Origin: Burkholderia sp. GAS332
GTDB lineage: Bacteria; Pseudomonadota; Gammaproteobacteria; Burkholderiales; Burkholderiaceae
Assembly: GCA_900142905.1 (NCBI GenBank)
Contig: FSRV01000001.1
Coordinates: forward strand, 1-64,000
DNA length: 64,000 nt
Reading direction: 5' to 3'
A model generated the notes under the pieces. The model had not been told where the DNA came from and searched no databases. It saw nothing but the letters and a program-made list of their open reading frames with translations. A program made the translations under genes and the position numbers. Below, one piece after another: positions 17,850 through 27,126 of this stretch. Numbering within the stretch: the first letter of the stretch is position 1; the number at the start of each line of letters is the position of its first letter.

Positions 17850-20693
17850 ATGGTGACGACTCTGGATATTCGGCAGGCACTGCTCAGCGGCTGGTCGCAG
17901 CAGAACCGCTTCTTGTGGCTGACCACGTCATTGGGCACCCAGGCGCTGGTGGCCGAAAGCCTGCAAGGGTGGGAGGCGATCGACCACGGTGGTTTCCGGT
18001 TCCAGGTGACGGCGCTGTCCGAGCGTCCCGGCTTGCCTCTCGCCCAGTTGATCGGCGCGCCTGTGCTGGCCGAATGGCTGGCGGCCGAGGGCGGCGATAC
18101 GCGTCGCCCGTTGCACGGTCATGTCGTGGCGGCCGAGCTTGTCGGCTACAACGGTGGTCTGGCCCGCTACCGCCTGGTGGTCGAGCCTTGGCTCGCACTG
18201 CTGCGTCAGCGAGTGGACAGCTATAACTATCAGGACGCGAGTGTCATTGATATCAGCGAGCAGATTTTTGGCTACCACACACGCGGCGCAGTGGCTCCCG
18301 CCTGGCGCTGGGCGTTGGGTGATCGCTCGAAATACCGCAAGCGCAGTCTCAGTGCTCAAGCCGGTGAATCCGATTTCGATTTCCTTGAGCGTCTGTGGGC
18401 GGAAGAAGGCATCTTCTATTGGTTCGAGCATGAGGGAGACGCCGATTCTTCAAGCTTCGGTAAACACACGCTCGTGCTGGCCGATTCGAACCAGCGCTTC
18501 ACGCCGGACAATCCGGAGACCATCGGTTTTCACCAGACGAGCGACGGCGACCCGCAAGGGAGTATTCAACATTTCATGCCGGCGCGGCGTTGGCGCATCG
18601 GCAGTGTCGTGCGAGCCAGTTGGGATCACCGGAGCCTGTCGACCCGGCCTACCGGCGCGCGGGCGAACGGTGCCGTGGTCCCGGGCGTGGACCGGGACGT
18701 CGCGGGCCCCTATGCGTTCCAGACGGGATCAGTCGGCGATCAGCGCGCGCAGCAGCAATTGGATGCCCAGCGGGTCGCCGCGTTGCGCAGCGAAGGGGCG
18801 AGCACGCGCAGAGACCTGCGGCCTGGCTTGCGCTTTGCGATCAGCCAGCATCCGACGCTGGGTGCATCGGATGCGTTTATCTGCCTGCGTGTGCAACACG
18901 AAGCCCGTGCGAACCTCGACGCGAATGTTCATAGCGCGATCGCGCAGCGACTCGGCACGATACCGCCGATGCGCGACGTGGATACGAGCGGACAAAACAT
19001 GGCGACGGCGTTGCACGCGGTGCTAGACGCCGGCACCCATGACAGCGGGCCATTGACGGACGGCGATTCGGCTTATCGAAACCGTTTTCTCGCTCTGCCA
19101 GCCACCCAGAGTTATCGTCCACTCGCGGATGCCGGTCATGGCGCGCGCGCTCATCCCGTTGCAGTCGCACAAGGCGCGCAAACGGCGATCACGGTGGGCG
19201 CGGGCAATCCCGTCCATACCGACCGTGACCACCGGATCCGAATTCAGCTCCACGCTCAGCGAGGGCAAAACGCCGCCAGCCGTGAAGATCATCCGTACGC
19301 AGCCAATGCCCCTGCCGATCAGGGTGCCGGCACCTGGACGCGGATGCTGACTCCAGTCGGCGGGGACAACTGGGGTGGCGTGAATGTTCCGCGCGTCGGA
19401 CAAGAGGTGTGGACCGAATGGCTGGAAGGTCAGCCGGATCGCCCGGTGGCGGTGGCGGCGCTCTACAACGGCCAGGGTAATGCCGATGCCCAGCACAATG
19501 CCCAGGCCGGCGGCCCGAGCAGCAGCACGGGCAATGCCGCGGCCTGGTTTGCGGGCAATGGACATCCGGCCGCGCTGACCGGCTTCAAGACCCAGAACAT
19601 GAGTTTGAGCCAGCAGGGTACGGGGGGCTATCGTCAGTTTCTCCTCGACGACTCGGCGGGCCAGTCCGCTGCGCATCTCTACACGACCGACCACAACAGC
19701 GGCTTGACGCTCGGGCATATCAAACAGATCCAGGATAACCAGCGGCAAGCCGATCGCGGGTACGGCGCCGAATTGAAAACCGACGGCGCGGGCGCGCTGC
19801 GCGGCGGCTCGGGCATGTTGATCAGCTCCGCACCCGGCGTGAGCCAGATGGACGCAGTGGCGTCCAGTCAGGTGCTCGTGCAGAGTCAAGAACTAGTGCA
19901 GCGTCTTGCCGATACTGCGCAGACGGATCAGGCAGAGTTGGGGGCGGCGCCCTCTTCTTCGACGACAACACCCGGTGCAACGGATACCGCGGCGCAAGGC
20001 GCTGCGTCCGGTCAGGCTTCGCAATTGGCCGCGGCCAAGGGAATTCAGCAAAGCCACGATGCGCTCGGCGGCGTGCGCGAAAACGGCGCCGCGAGCGAGG
20101 GCGGCGGCAGCGGAAGCGCCATTGCATGGAGCCGTCCGCATCTGCTTGTTCATGGCGAGCAAGGCGTCGCGGCGGTGTCCGCGAAGAGTCACGTGTGGGT
20201 GTCGGGCACGGAGACTGTGCTCAGCGCGGGACAGGATTTGCAACTGACGGCGAAGGGCAAGACCAGCGTGGTGGCCAATCAGGGCATCGCGCTTTATACG
20301 CAAGGCATAGCCGGCAAGGGGCGGCCCGTCTCCGGCCAAGGCATCGCGCTGCATGCCGCGACGGGTTCCGTGAGCGTGCAGGCGCAGAACGGCGGGACGC
20401 TCAGTGCGTCGGCGCAGAAGGCCGTGACGTTGGCCAGTGCACAGTCCGGAGTCAGCCTGCAAGCGCCGAAGCGCGTGCTGCTCAATGCCGCCAAAGCGTA
20501 TCTGAAAATGGAGGGTAATGACGTTGAGGTGGGTGCGCCTGGCACTGTCGAGTTTCATGCTGCAAGCCACACGCTCACCGGGCCGAAAAGTGCGCAAGCC
20601 CAGGCCGAACTACCGCGAAGCGAACCCAAGCTTTGCGAATTCAAAGCCCGTGGTGCCGACGCGATCGGTGCCGGTACCATGAACGCGTCCTGA
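17850..20693 (+). CDS. vgrG: T6SS spike protein VgrG (module 3)
   Basis: 947 residues from ATG 17850 (GAGG upstream); a TTG at 17835 is a weaker alternative. VgrG landmarks: GFRFQVTALSERPGLPLAQLIGAP, ARYRLVVEPWLALLRQR, FDFLERLWAEEGIFYWFEHEGD, HRIRIQLHAQRG, NVPRVGQEVWTEWLEGQPDRPVAVAALYNGQG, followed by a DUF2345 C-terminal beta region (about 700-920). No toxin domain is seen. The adaptor and the BTH_I2691-type effector immediately follow with 1-base and overlapping junctions, so this spike probably carries that pore former. Confidence 0.94.
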   Translation: MVTTLDIRQALLSGWSQQNRFLWLTTSLGTQALVAESLQGWEAIDHGGFRFQVTALSERPGLPLAQLIGAPVLAEWLAAEGGDTRRPLHGHVVAAELVGYNGGLARYRLVVEPWLALLRQRVDSYNYQDASVIDISEQIFGYHTRGAVAPAWRWALGDRSKYRKRSLSAQAGESDFDFLERLWAEEGIFYWFEHEGDADSSSFGKHTLVLADSNQRFTPDNPETIGFHQTSDGDPQGSIQHFMPARRWRIGSVVRASWDHRSLSTRPTGARANGAVVPGVDRDVAGPYAFQTGSVGDQRAQQQLDAQRVAALRSEGASTRRDLRPGLRFAISQHPTLGASDAFICLRVQHEARANLDANVHSAIAQRLGTIPPMRDVDTSGQNMATALHAVLDAGTHDSGPLTDGDSAYRNRFLALPATQSYRPLADAGHGARAHPVAVAQGAQTAITVGAGNPVHTDRDHRIRIQLHAQRGQNAASREDHPYAANAPADQGAGTWTRMLTPVGGDNWGGVNVPRVGQEVWTEWLEGQPDRPVAVAALYNGQGNADAQHNAQAGGPSSSTGNAAAWFAGNGHPAALTGFKTQNMSLSQQGTGGYRQFLLDDSAGQSAAHLYTTDHNSGLTLGHIKQIQDNQRQADRGYGAELKTDGAGALRGGSGMLISSAPGVSQMDAVASSQVLVQSQELVQRLADTAQTDQAELGAAPSSSTTTPGATDTAAQGAASGQASQLAAAKGIQQSHDALGGVRENGAASEGGGSGSAIAWSRPHLLVHGEQGVAAVSAKSHVWVSGTETVLSAGQDLQLTAKGKTSVVANQGIALYTQGIAGKGRPVSGQGIALHAATGSVSVQAQNGGTLSASAQKAVTLASAQSGVSLQAPKRVLLNAAKAYLKMEGNDVEVGAPGTVEFHAASHTLTGPKSAQAQAELPRSEPKLCEFKARGADAIGAGTMNAS

Positions 20694-20694
20694 T

Positions 20695-21567
20695 ATGGTT
20701 GCGCCGTTGCTAAACGAAGCTACCTTGCTGACGTATCCGTACGCGCTAATCAATCCGCTGCAGGTGGATGAGGCCGAGTGGAGCGATCTGCCCTCTGAGC
20801 CGGTTGTGCCTCAGCGATTCAAAGGGCAAGCCGAACTCTTCCCCCGGCTGGTCGAGTTACACCGCATGGACGACCTCGCGCGCGCTGACTTATCAGGCCG
20901 CGCGCAACGATGGGAAGCCGAGTGCGGTACCCCCTATTTTTGCTCATTGCTGCAGGCGCAAGCCGATGCCGACAGAGTGCGCGACCATCTGGCGCGGCAG
21001 ATGACGCAATACCATTCTGCCCGCCGCGCATACGACATCGTCCGCTTGTACGATCCGCGGGTTCTGTGGCATCTCGACTGGCTCCTTGAACCCTCGCAGT
21101 GGGAAAGCTTGCTGGGTCCTCTGCAGGGCTGGGCTTGGCCGGTCTTCGACGGTTCCTGGCAGTCTCGCGGACACGTCCCGGAGACCACCGATGCCCAGTC
21201 ACGCCTGCTCTTTTCTCCGCGGCAATGGGACACGCTGCTAAGGCTCGGCGACATCAACGAGACGTTGAAGCGCTTGAGGCGCAATGCGCCCGATCTTCCG
21301 AATGACGCCGCACTCGCCCGGCGGATCGACGCCGCACTCGACAGGGCATGGACGGTGCATCGTTTGACCGAATCCAGCGACCGGCAGCTTTACGCGGAAC
21401 AGGCTGTCCGTTTTCATCCCGATATCCATACCCATCAGGAATTGCGGTCTTGCCTCGCTCTCGCGCTCACCGGGGAGCTCACCTATGTTGGCGCTTGCCG
21501 TCATCTGGACGAAGCGGCCATGCAACGTATAAGCAGTGAATTAGAACAATTGAAGGAGCGCACATGA
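20695..21567 (+). CDS. DUF4123 T6SS adaptor/chaperone (module 3)
   Basis: 290 residues. The N-terminal half has YPYALINPLQVDEAEW, then ARRAYDIVRLYDPRVLWHL and LLGPLQGWAWPVFDGSW, a DUF4123 pattern. The C-terminal part is helical and charged (SELEQLKERT at the end). It starts one base after the vgrG stop and overlaps the effector start by four bases (ATGA at 21564-21567). It is expected to stabilise the downstream effector and attach it to the module 3 VgrG. The client is inferred from the overlap. Confidence 0.85.
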   Translation: MVAPLLNEATLLTYPYALINPLQVDEAEWSDLPSEPVVPQRFKGQAELFPRLVELHRMDDLARADLSGRAQRWEAECGTPYFCSLLQAQADADRVRDHLARQMTQYHSARRAYDIVRLYDPRVLWHLDWLLEPSQWESLLGPLQGWAWPVFDGSWQSRGHVPETTDAQSRLLFSPRQWDTLLRLGDINETLKRLRRNAPDLPNDAALARRIDAALDRAWTVHRLTESSDRQLYAEQAVRFHPDIHTHQELRSCLALALTGELTYVGACRHLDEAAMQRISSELEQLKERT

Positions 21568-24341
21568 CTGCCGCCGCCACTCCCCCGGTCCAAACCTGTC
21601 CGTTCTGCGATAGAAGCGGCTTGCCGATTCTTCCGCTGCGCTACGCAGTGGCGCGTACCGACCTCGGCGGGAAGGCGCCGGACGTCGTTGCTCCGTTCGA
21701 TGTCGGCAAGGTGGCTTTGCCGGGCGAGAGTGCCAAATACACCCTGCGTATTTTGCGACCGGGCTATCTCTACGTGTTCGACGAAGTCAGAGGCGAGTGG
21801 GGCGCATATATCGTGAACAGTCAGGGACTGCTCTACCATTTCGATATCCATGCGAAGGTGCCTCCGCAGGTTCCGGACAAAACTTTTAACGAAGCTTGCG
21901 TCCGCAAGGCCGATCCATACCTGGCGCGCTGTATCACGGTCAAGGATGCGGCCCGGGCGGGGAATATCTGGCTGGCGTTTTCCGACGTGATGTGGACGGA
22001 AAATGTACTGGCTGCGCATTCCGAAGCCGCTTATCGAAAGAGGCACATGCGCTGCATCAACATGGCCGACGTGCGTGCGCAAAAGGCGGCTGCGCACGTG
22101 GACACGTTCAGTAAGCTCAAGAACGTGGCCGAATTCACGAAAGTACTCAAGCCGGATACCGGAGCAACGAACGCGCGCGACGCGCTTGCCAAGCAAGCCG
22201 CCGCGCTCGAGCAGCAACTCAAACAGATGGAACAGGCGCGCACGGCGCAGCCATTGAATGGCGCTGCTGCACGCGCTGAACAGAAGCAGGAGGCCGACGT
22301 ACAGGCACGCCTCGCTGAATTGAAACAGAACATGGCCGGTACGTGGCTACCTGAAGTGACGATCGTATCGGATCGTGCGTTGGGCTTTTCGCAGCAACCC
22401 CTCAATTTCCTGGGCGATCAGTCTAAGGGTTTGATGGAATGGGGAAAGCAGGTGGCCAAACCGTATGAAGCTGTTATGGTCGCCGTCCCCGATCCCGCCG
22501 GCATTGCCGCTGAACTGTCGCTTCTCATGCGCATACGCATGCAGGCATTTATGCGTGACGAGCGTAACGATAAGGACCGGCCCCGCAAGACCGCTTTGTC
22601 CGGCGTTATCGAGCAGATTCGAGACGCGATCCGGATTCAGGCTGAGCAAGATTTCATCGACGATCGGGAACAACGTGCTCAGCACGACGAGTCGGGCTAC
22701 TCGATGTCTGCCGGGCTGATGGGAGGGATGCAGGTACCCGGTAACGCTGCGTTGGCAGCAATGGACCGAGCCATCACTGCAGATCAATTGCGTCAGGCCA
22801 GTGACGACGCGTGGAAGAAGTACGACGATCTGTACTCCGACAAGCAACGCACTGATTGGCAGAATGGTTTCAATGCCGCTCTGCAGTCATTCGATCAGAG
22901 CGTTATCGGTCCGCTCGCGCTGGCCCATCGCGACTTGATCAAGGGCGATGGATTCTACGACTACTTTGACTGTAATTTCGACAGCACAGTCGTAGCCAGC
23001 GGCGTCGTCTACACGATCGTGTTCGGCCAGTGTATTGCCGGTACGCAGGATAAGAAATGTAGCGCGGATGTTTATAACGAATGGCTTCAGGGCGATCTGA
23101 CCGACAAGCGCAATATCCTGTTGCGCGCGCTTTGCTTACATCAGGATACGCAGGCAAAAGCCATCCAGAGCGCCGCTCAAAACTCCGCGGCGTGGGCAGA
23201 GCTGCCGTGGGACAAACTGATGGGCATCGGAAAGGCAACGTTCGATCAGTTGCTCGAAGCTCAGAAGGACGAAATCGGCCGCCTTGCGAGTGTGGTTTCA
23301 GGCGCCATTACCGCGACTTTAAAGAAGGTCGGCGAGAGTCAGAAAATTTATTCCGGACTCGTCGCGCTCGGGGTCATGGCGCGCAAGCCCTACATACTGG
23401 TGACGATTGAAGGCGGGAAGAAGGCGTTTCGCGCGTCGCTCATCAAGAATATGCTGAAGCTGAGCGGCAAGGCGAAATCGATACCCGAGAACAAGATGGA
23501 GACGGCCGTAGCCGATGAGTTGCGGCGCCAGGAGATATGCGGCGTCGACACCAAAGGCAGTGACAAAAAAACTTGGCTATTGATGATCGACCCGGATGAA
23601 GTCCGCAACATGCCCAAAAACCTGAGCGTCGACGATCAGGCGAAGTGGCTTGCGAAGAGCATCCGGACGCCGGAACAAGTTGACGAACTGAATCTGGCGA
23701 ACTATCGCGAAGCGGTCCTGCGGGGGAGCGAACGCATCAAGGTGAATGTCCCCTTTACCTTCGCTGTTTTGGCTCTGCTCGCGAACGGTTGGGCCATGCA
23801 TTCCATCATGCAGGGGGAGGAGGACGCGCTGACCGTGCACAAGAACGAGATGCTGCGTCGAGTCTACACGCAGGGCCTCGCCATTTTTGGCGCCGTGGCG
23901 GATGCCGTCGAAGGCGGACTGACTCGGCTATCAGTCGCCGGTGTGCGGCTCGGTCAGGCGACCATGACGGCGGGTGCCAAGATCTTCGGCGTTGTGGGTC
24001 GCATTGTGGGCGTCGCGGCCGGGATATTGATGGCCGCATGGGACGGATGGCGCGCATATGAGGAACATAAGGCCGGTCACAACGGCGCTGCCGCAGCGTA
24101 TGGGGTATCCGGGCTATTGGGCGCTGCCGCGACGATGCTGTTGTTTATCGGCTGGACTGGCTGGGGTCTGCTGGTCGTCGGGCTGATGGTGATTTGGGCG
24201 TTCGTGATGACATTGCTCGTCAACAACAAGATTCAGGATTGGCTGGAGTTGACGTACTGGGGGAAAACAAAGAATCGAGCGCTCAAGTATTCGACTATGG
24301 AGATTGAAATGCAGCAACTGGACGTGGCAACGAAAGGTTAA
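21564..24341 (+). CDS. T6SS effector of BTH_I2691/VasX-like family, probable pore former
   Basis: 925 residues. The N-terminus (TCPFCDRSGLPILPLRYAVAR, then LRILRPGYLYVFDE) matches the VasX/BTH_I2691 effector head. A coiled-coil-like charged segment lies at about 205-265. The C-terminal third carries hydrophobic segments near residues 730-755, 805-835 and 850-895 (for example AATMLLFIGWTGWGLLVVGLMVIWAF), consistent with insertion into the target inner membrane. No enzymatic motif was found. It lies downstream of its VgrG and adaptor and overlaps the DUF6708 gene by one base. Pore formation is inferred from the family and the membrane segments. Confidence 0.85.
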   Translation: MTAAATPPVQTCPFCDRSGLPILPLRYAVARTDLGGKAPDVVAPFDVGKVALPGESAKYTLRILRPGYLYVFDEVRGEWGAYIVNSQGLLYHFDIHAKVPPQVPDKTFNEACVRKADPYLARCITVKDAARAGNIWLAFSDVMWTENVLAAHSEAAYRKRHMRCINMADVRAQKAAAHVDTFSKLKNVAEFTKVLKPDTGATNARDALAKQAAALEQQLKQMEQARTAQPLNGAAARAEQKQEADVQARLAELKQNMAGTWLPEVTIVSDRALGFSQQPLNFLGDQSKGLMEWGKQVAKPYEAVMVAVPDPAGIAAELSLLMRIRMQAFMRDERNDKDRPRKTALSGVIEQIRDAIRIQAEQDFIDDREQRAQHDESGYSMSAGLMGGMQVPGNAALAAMDRAITADQLRQASDDAWKKYDDLYSDKQRTDWQNGFNAALQSFDQSVIGPLALAHRDLIKGDGFYDYFDCNFDSTVVASGVVYTIVFGQCIAGTQDKKCSADVYNEWLQGDLTDKRNILLRALCLHQDTQAKAIQSAAQNSAAWAELPWDKLMGIGKATFDQLLEAQKDEIGRLASVVSGAITATLKKVGESQKIYSGLVALGVMARKPYILVTIEGGKKAFRASLIKNMLKLSGKAKSIPENKMETAVADELRRQEICGVDTKGSDKKTWLLMIDPDEVRNMPKNLSVDDQAKWLAKSIRTPEQVDELNLANYREAVLRGSERIKVNVPFTFAVLALLANGWAMHSIMQGEEDALTVHKNEMLRRVYTQGLAIFGAVADAVEGGLTRLSVAGVRLGQATMTAGAKIFGVVGRIVGVAAGILMAAWDGWRAYEEHKAGHNGAAAAYGVSGLLGAAATMLLFIGWTGWGLLVVGLMVIWAFVMTLLVNNKIQDWLELTYWGKTKNRALKYSTMEIEMQQLDVATKG

Positions 24342-25291
24342 TGATGGAGTACACCGGCCTCATCAATAAGTACAAAGTCAATCGCCCGCTCACGGACGAA
24401 GAGCGTCAGAACCGTCTCGACCCCGCGAGGCGGCTGGACGTTTCCCCGAATTATTTCAGTTCCACTATCAGGGTGAATAGCCAGTACCTGGAGGTTGCGG
24501 ATAAGTATTACGGCTGGAAAGGCGCATTGACATGCGTGATGGGTGTCTTGACGCTGATCTGCCTGTTCATTACGGGAATCGGCGCGGACATTTTCTTTGT
24601 CGATGGATTGCTGGGCAATCCCGGAGACCGGCTCGGAAATCTTGTCTTCGGCGCGATTCCGTTGCTGCTAGGCATCTGTCTGGTTGCGGTTCTCCTCTGG
24701 CTGATTTCCAGGGAGTGCTTTCGATACACGCACTACCCGATTCGCCTCGACCGGGAGCGCAGGGTGGTGCATGTGTTCCGGCTGGACGGGACCGTGCTGT
24801 CCGCTCCATGGGATAAGGTTTTTTTCGCTCTAGGACGGGGTAATCGACCGTTTGGCATTCAAACATGGGATGTGCGCGGACATGTACTCGGTGACGATGG
24901 CGTAACTGTGGTCGAGACATTTTGTTTTGCGCTGGCGTGGCCGGTAAAAGAAGAGCTTTACCGGTATTGGGAATATGTCCGGCGATATATGGAGGATGGT
25001 GCGGCGGCGATCATACCGTGCACGCCGGCGTATCTGCCCATTTCCGATCGGCGTGAGACATGGTGGTTTGGTTTGTTGCGACTCGCCTTGAATTTGCCCG
25101 GTCAAACTTTTGTGCAAATACTGTTGTCGCCGGCCCTTCTGCTGTTCTCCTTTGCGCGATGGTTTGCGATGCGCAGTTGCAGAATTCCGGTCTGGCCAAA
25201 AAACATCGAGGATATGTGCGTTGTCGATCCTGGCGATCCTTGCGCAAAGGACGCTCGCTCGAATCCTTCGGACCTCTGGAAAGCGATGTAA
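24341..25291 (+). CDS. DUF6708-like multi-pass membrane protein, candidate immunity protein
   Basis: 316 residues. Two clear membrane helices (about 65-90 and 100-128) and a third hydrophobic stretch (about 247-270) flank a soluble part with YTHYPIRLDRERRVVHVFR and SAPWDKVFFALGRG, a pattern I associate with DUF6708 proteins in Burkholderia T6SS loci. The start overlaps the effector stop by one base (TAATG). An inner-membrane protein coupled to a pore-forming effector fits an immunity protein that blocks the pore. The immunity role is inferred. It is the last gene of the T6SS block. Confidence 0.75.
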   Translation: MMEYTGLINKYKVNRPLTDEERQNRLDPARRLDVSPNYFSSTIRVNSQYLEVADKYYGWKGALTCVMGVLTLICLFITGIGADIFFVDGLLGNPGDRLGNLVFGAIPLLLGICLVAVLLWLISRECFRYTHYPIRLDRERRVVHVFRLDGTVLSAPWDKVFFALGRGNRPFGIQTWDVRGHVLGDDGVTVVETFCFALAWPVKEELYRYWEYVRRYMEDGAAAIIPCTPAYLPISDRRETWWFGLLRLALNLPGQTFVQILLSPALLLFSFARWFAMRSCRIPVWPKNIEDMCVVDPGDPCAKDARSNPSDLWKAM

Positions 25292-25627
25292 TACGGCTGT
25301 CATTACGCGACGGGTGGATTACCTAGGACGGCAAAAAGGCGTGCGCACCAACGGTTTAAGAAATACCGGACGGCGTACGCGCGCGTCGACAGACACGTCA
25401 CGTGACCCACAATGCCTGAGCACACTTCATAGCCGCACACCCGCGCAGCCAAATAAATAACGCACGCATCAAACCGCCCGCTCTTATATCATCACTTCTT
25501 ATTGGGATAACGACGACGCGGCCCATTCGGGGAGAGCCGCCCCTGGCGCCCTATTTCGTCCCGCAAGACCGATCCGATTAGTTATCCCCAGCCGTCTGGG
25601 GGAACCATCACACGAAGAGATTTTGAG
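25292..25627. other. Intergenic region at the T6SS / defence-island border
   Basis: 336 bases with no supported gene. A short perfect hairpin (CCCCAG / CTGGGG, 25586-25601) lies about 27 bases upstream of the MazG-like gene. It has no T-tract, so it is not a terminator. No tRNA or att repeat was seen at this border. Confidence 0.5.
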
Positions 25628-25984
25628 ATGCAAAGTGACCTCGCTAGCTTGCGCGACCTCGTTCGTCAGTTTGCGGATGAGCGCGACTGGGACAAATTTC
25701 ACACGCCGAAGAACCTGGCGACAGCATTGAGCGTCGAGGCAAGTGAGCTACTGGAGCCATTTCAGTGGCTGACCTCGGGAGACAAGAGCGAACTGGATGA
25801 AGGCAAGCAAGTCGCCGTCCGTCACGAAATGGCGGACGTATTGCTCTACCTTGTCCGCCTTGCAGACAAGCTTGATGTCGACCTCTATCAAGCCTGTTTG
25901 GAAAAAATGGATGTCAATCGGACGAAATATCCCACCGAAAAAGTCCGCGGAGATTCGCGTAAGTACTCTGATTACCAAGACTAA
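25628..25984 (+). CDS. MazG-like nucleotide pyrophosphohydrolase
   Basis: 118 residues, a single all-alpha NTP-PPase domain. The metal-binding motif is present as E37xxE40 (VEASELLEPFQW) and E67xxD70 (EMADVLLYLVRLAD), the EXXE...EXXD signature of the MazG/RS21-C6 family. These enzymes hydrolyse (d)NTPs, often dCTP analogues, to the monophosphate plus pyrophosphate and so clean or deplete nucleotide pools. It is a stand-alone gene at the left edge of the defence island, with the first island gene on the same strand 583 bases away. A housekeeping role or a phage-defence accessory role are both possible. Confidence 0.9.
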   Translation: MQSDLASLRDLVRQFADERDWDKFHTPKNLATALSVEASELLEPFQWLTSGDKSELDEGKQVAVRHEMADVLLYLVRLADKLDVDLYQACLEKMDVNRTKYPTEKVRGDSRKYSDYQD

Positions 25985-26567
25985 TAACCAAACCAAAACT
26001 AAAACGAAAATCAAAGACCAATGTGACTGTACGCCCTGCTTCGCGGACGCTGAAACCGAGGCCTACTTTAGAAATCACGTTGCGAAGCATTGCAGTAAGT
26101 AGCGTCTTGTGGGGGCAGCATACTGGATCGGTCCTTTTCCCCAGCGCCGATAGCGCATTGCGCACCCTTACCTAGTAGTTCGCAGACACCCCTTCCGACT
26201 GGCTCGCGCGACCGTCAGTCGGACCTCGACATGCTCGATCTCATCTGACGTCCGTCAGGGCGATTCTGTCTCAAATCCAGCGATGAAATATGTGCCCAGT
26301 TTTGTTGTTCATCGAGCGCTCGATGCTGTTGCACAACCTCCGACAATGGGCGAAAATACATCGGATGCCTAATAACATAGCCGACGATCACGACGCGTTA
26401 CATTTATAAAGCATCACTGAACGATTGGTTCGTTGGAGGGTAGAAGAGGACGCGAAAACACCGAGCCGAGCATCAAGGAGAACGAGGAAGGAGATGAAGC
26501 GCGGGACGCATGGGCTGCCACCCACACGACCCGCTGACCACAAACAACTCAACACAGGAGTTGAATC
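25985..26567. other. Gene-poor region between the MazG-like gene and symE
   Basis: 583 bases without a convincing gene. It begins with an A/C-rich low-complexity stretch (25985-26015). Open frames here lack ribosome-binding sites and family resemblance. In SymE loci an antisense RNA (SymR) is encoded opposite the toxin 5' end, so the last part of this region is where such an RNA or its promoter could lie. I could not identify one. Confidence 0.45.
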
Positions 26568-26831
26568 ATGGCTGACGCCAATCATAAAGCAGTTGCGCCC
26601 GTAACCCAACGCATCTTGACCATTTCGGCACAAAGACGCCCGCGGCCGATGAAAACGTTCGCACCGGCTCATGTCAAATTTTATCCAGACTTGCCGCCGG
26701 CGCCTTGGATTCGGCTTTCGGGGCGGTGGCTCGAACAGGCGGGGTTTGAGATTAGTGGGAGGGTTCGAGTGGAGGTGGAGCGAGGGAGGTTGGTGATTAC
26801 GCCGATTTTTATAGACCCCGCTCGCACCTAA
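26568..26831 (+). CDS. symE: SymE-family type I toxin
   Basis: 87 residues. The C-terminal half, PAPWIRLSGRWLEQAGFEISGRVRVEVERGRLVITP, is the AbrB/SpoVT-like SymE domain. The N-terminal part is basic (RILTISAQRRPRPMKTFAP). An AGGAG site lies 8 bases before the ATG. In E. coli SymE is an SOS-induced toxin that condenses nucleic acid or reduces translation. Its gene sits beside the hsd/mrr/mcrBC restriction cluster and is repressed by the antisense RNA SymR. The location next to a restriction-type operon here is the same association. No LexA site was recognised. Confidence 0.88.
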   Translation: MADANHKAVAPVTQRILTISAQRRPRPMKTFAPAHVKFYPDLPPAPWIRLSGRWLEQAGFEISGRVRVEVERGRLVITPIFIDPART

Positions 26832-27077
26832 CCCATCGCGCCGTTCACCGTACTGATTATTGATTCGAGTGCTCAACGGTACGGTGCGCAAGCATCGCGC
26901 GCGACGAAGTAAAACATCGCATATCAAGATCGCTGCGGAAGTTGAGCGCCAGCGGCGCGTATTTAGTGAAAAGCCGGCCCATAAACCTACGCCGCGACAC
27001 CGGCACTTGGCTATCGTTAATGGCGCGCACGAGCCCGACGCTACCTTCAGAAGTTCTTCTTCTTTCGTGATTCCCTG

Positions 27078-27115
27078 CTAGCATATGGATACACGAATGT
27101 GTATCCATATGCTAG
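27078..27115. promoter_or_regulatory. 17-bp perfect inverted repeat upstream of the RHH gene (probable operator)
   Basis: CTAGCATATGGATACAC (27078-27094), a 4-base spacer GAAT, and its exact reverse complement (27099-27115). The palindrome ends 11 bases before the RHH start codon and overlaps the beginning of the AGGAT ribosome-binding site (27114-27118). Ribbon-helix-helix proteins usually repress their own promoters by binding such dyads, so this is a strong operator candidate. In RNA it could also fold and hide part of the ribosome-binding site. It is not followed by a T-tract, so it is not a terminator. Confidence 0.75.
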
Positions 27116-27126
27116 GATCTCATCAT

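Noticed and set aside
25797..26102. 101-codon frame overlapping the MazG-like gene, with a Cys/His-rich end
   Set aside because: Most of it is out of frame inside the MazG-like gene; the CxCxxC...HxxxHC end is suggestive, but there is no separate start or ribosome-binding site.
26388..26927. 179-codon - strand frame opposite symE
   Set aside because: It covers symE, which has a clear family match and ribosome-binding site; the product is compositionally random.
26857..27108. Short frames on both strands between symE and the RHH gene
   Set aside because: No ribosome-binding sites, and they run through the palindrome, which is better explained as an operator.
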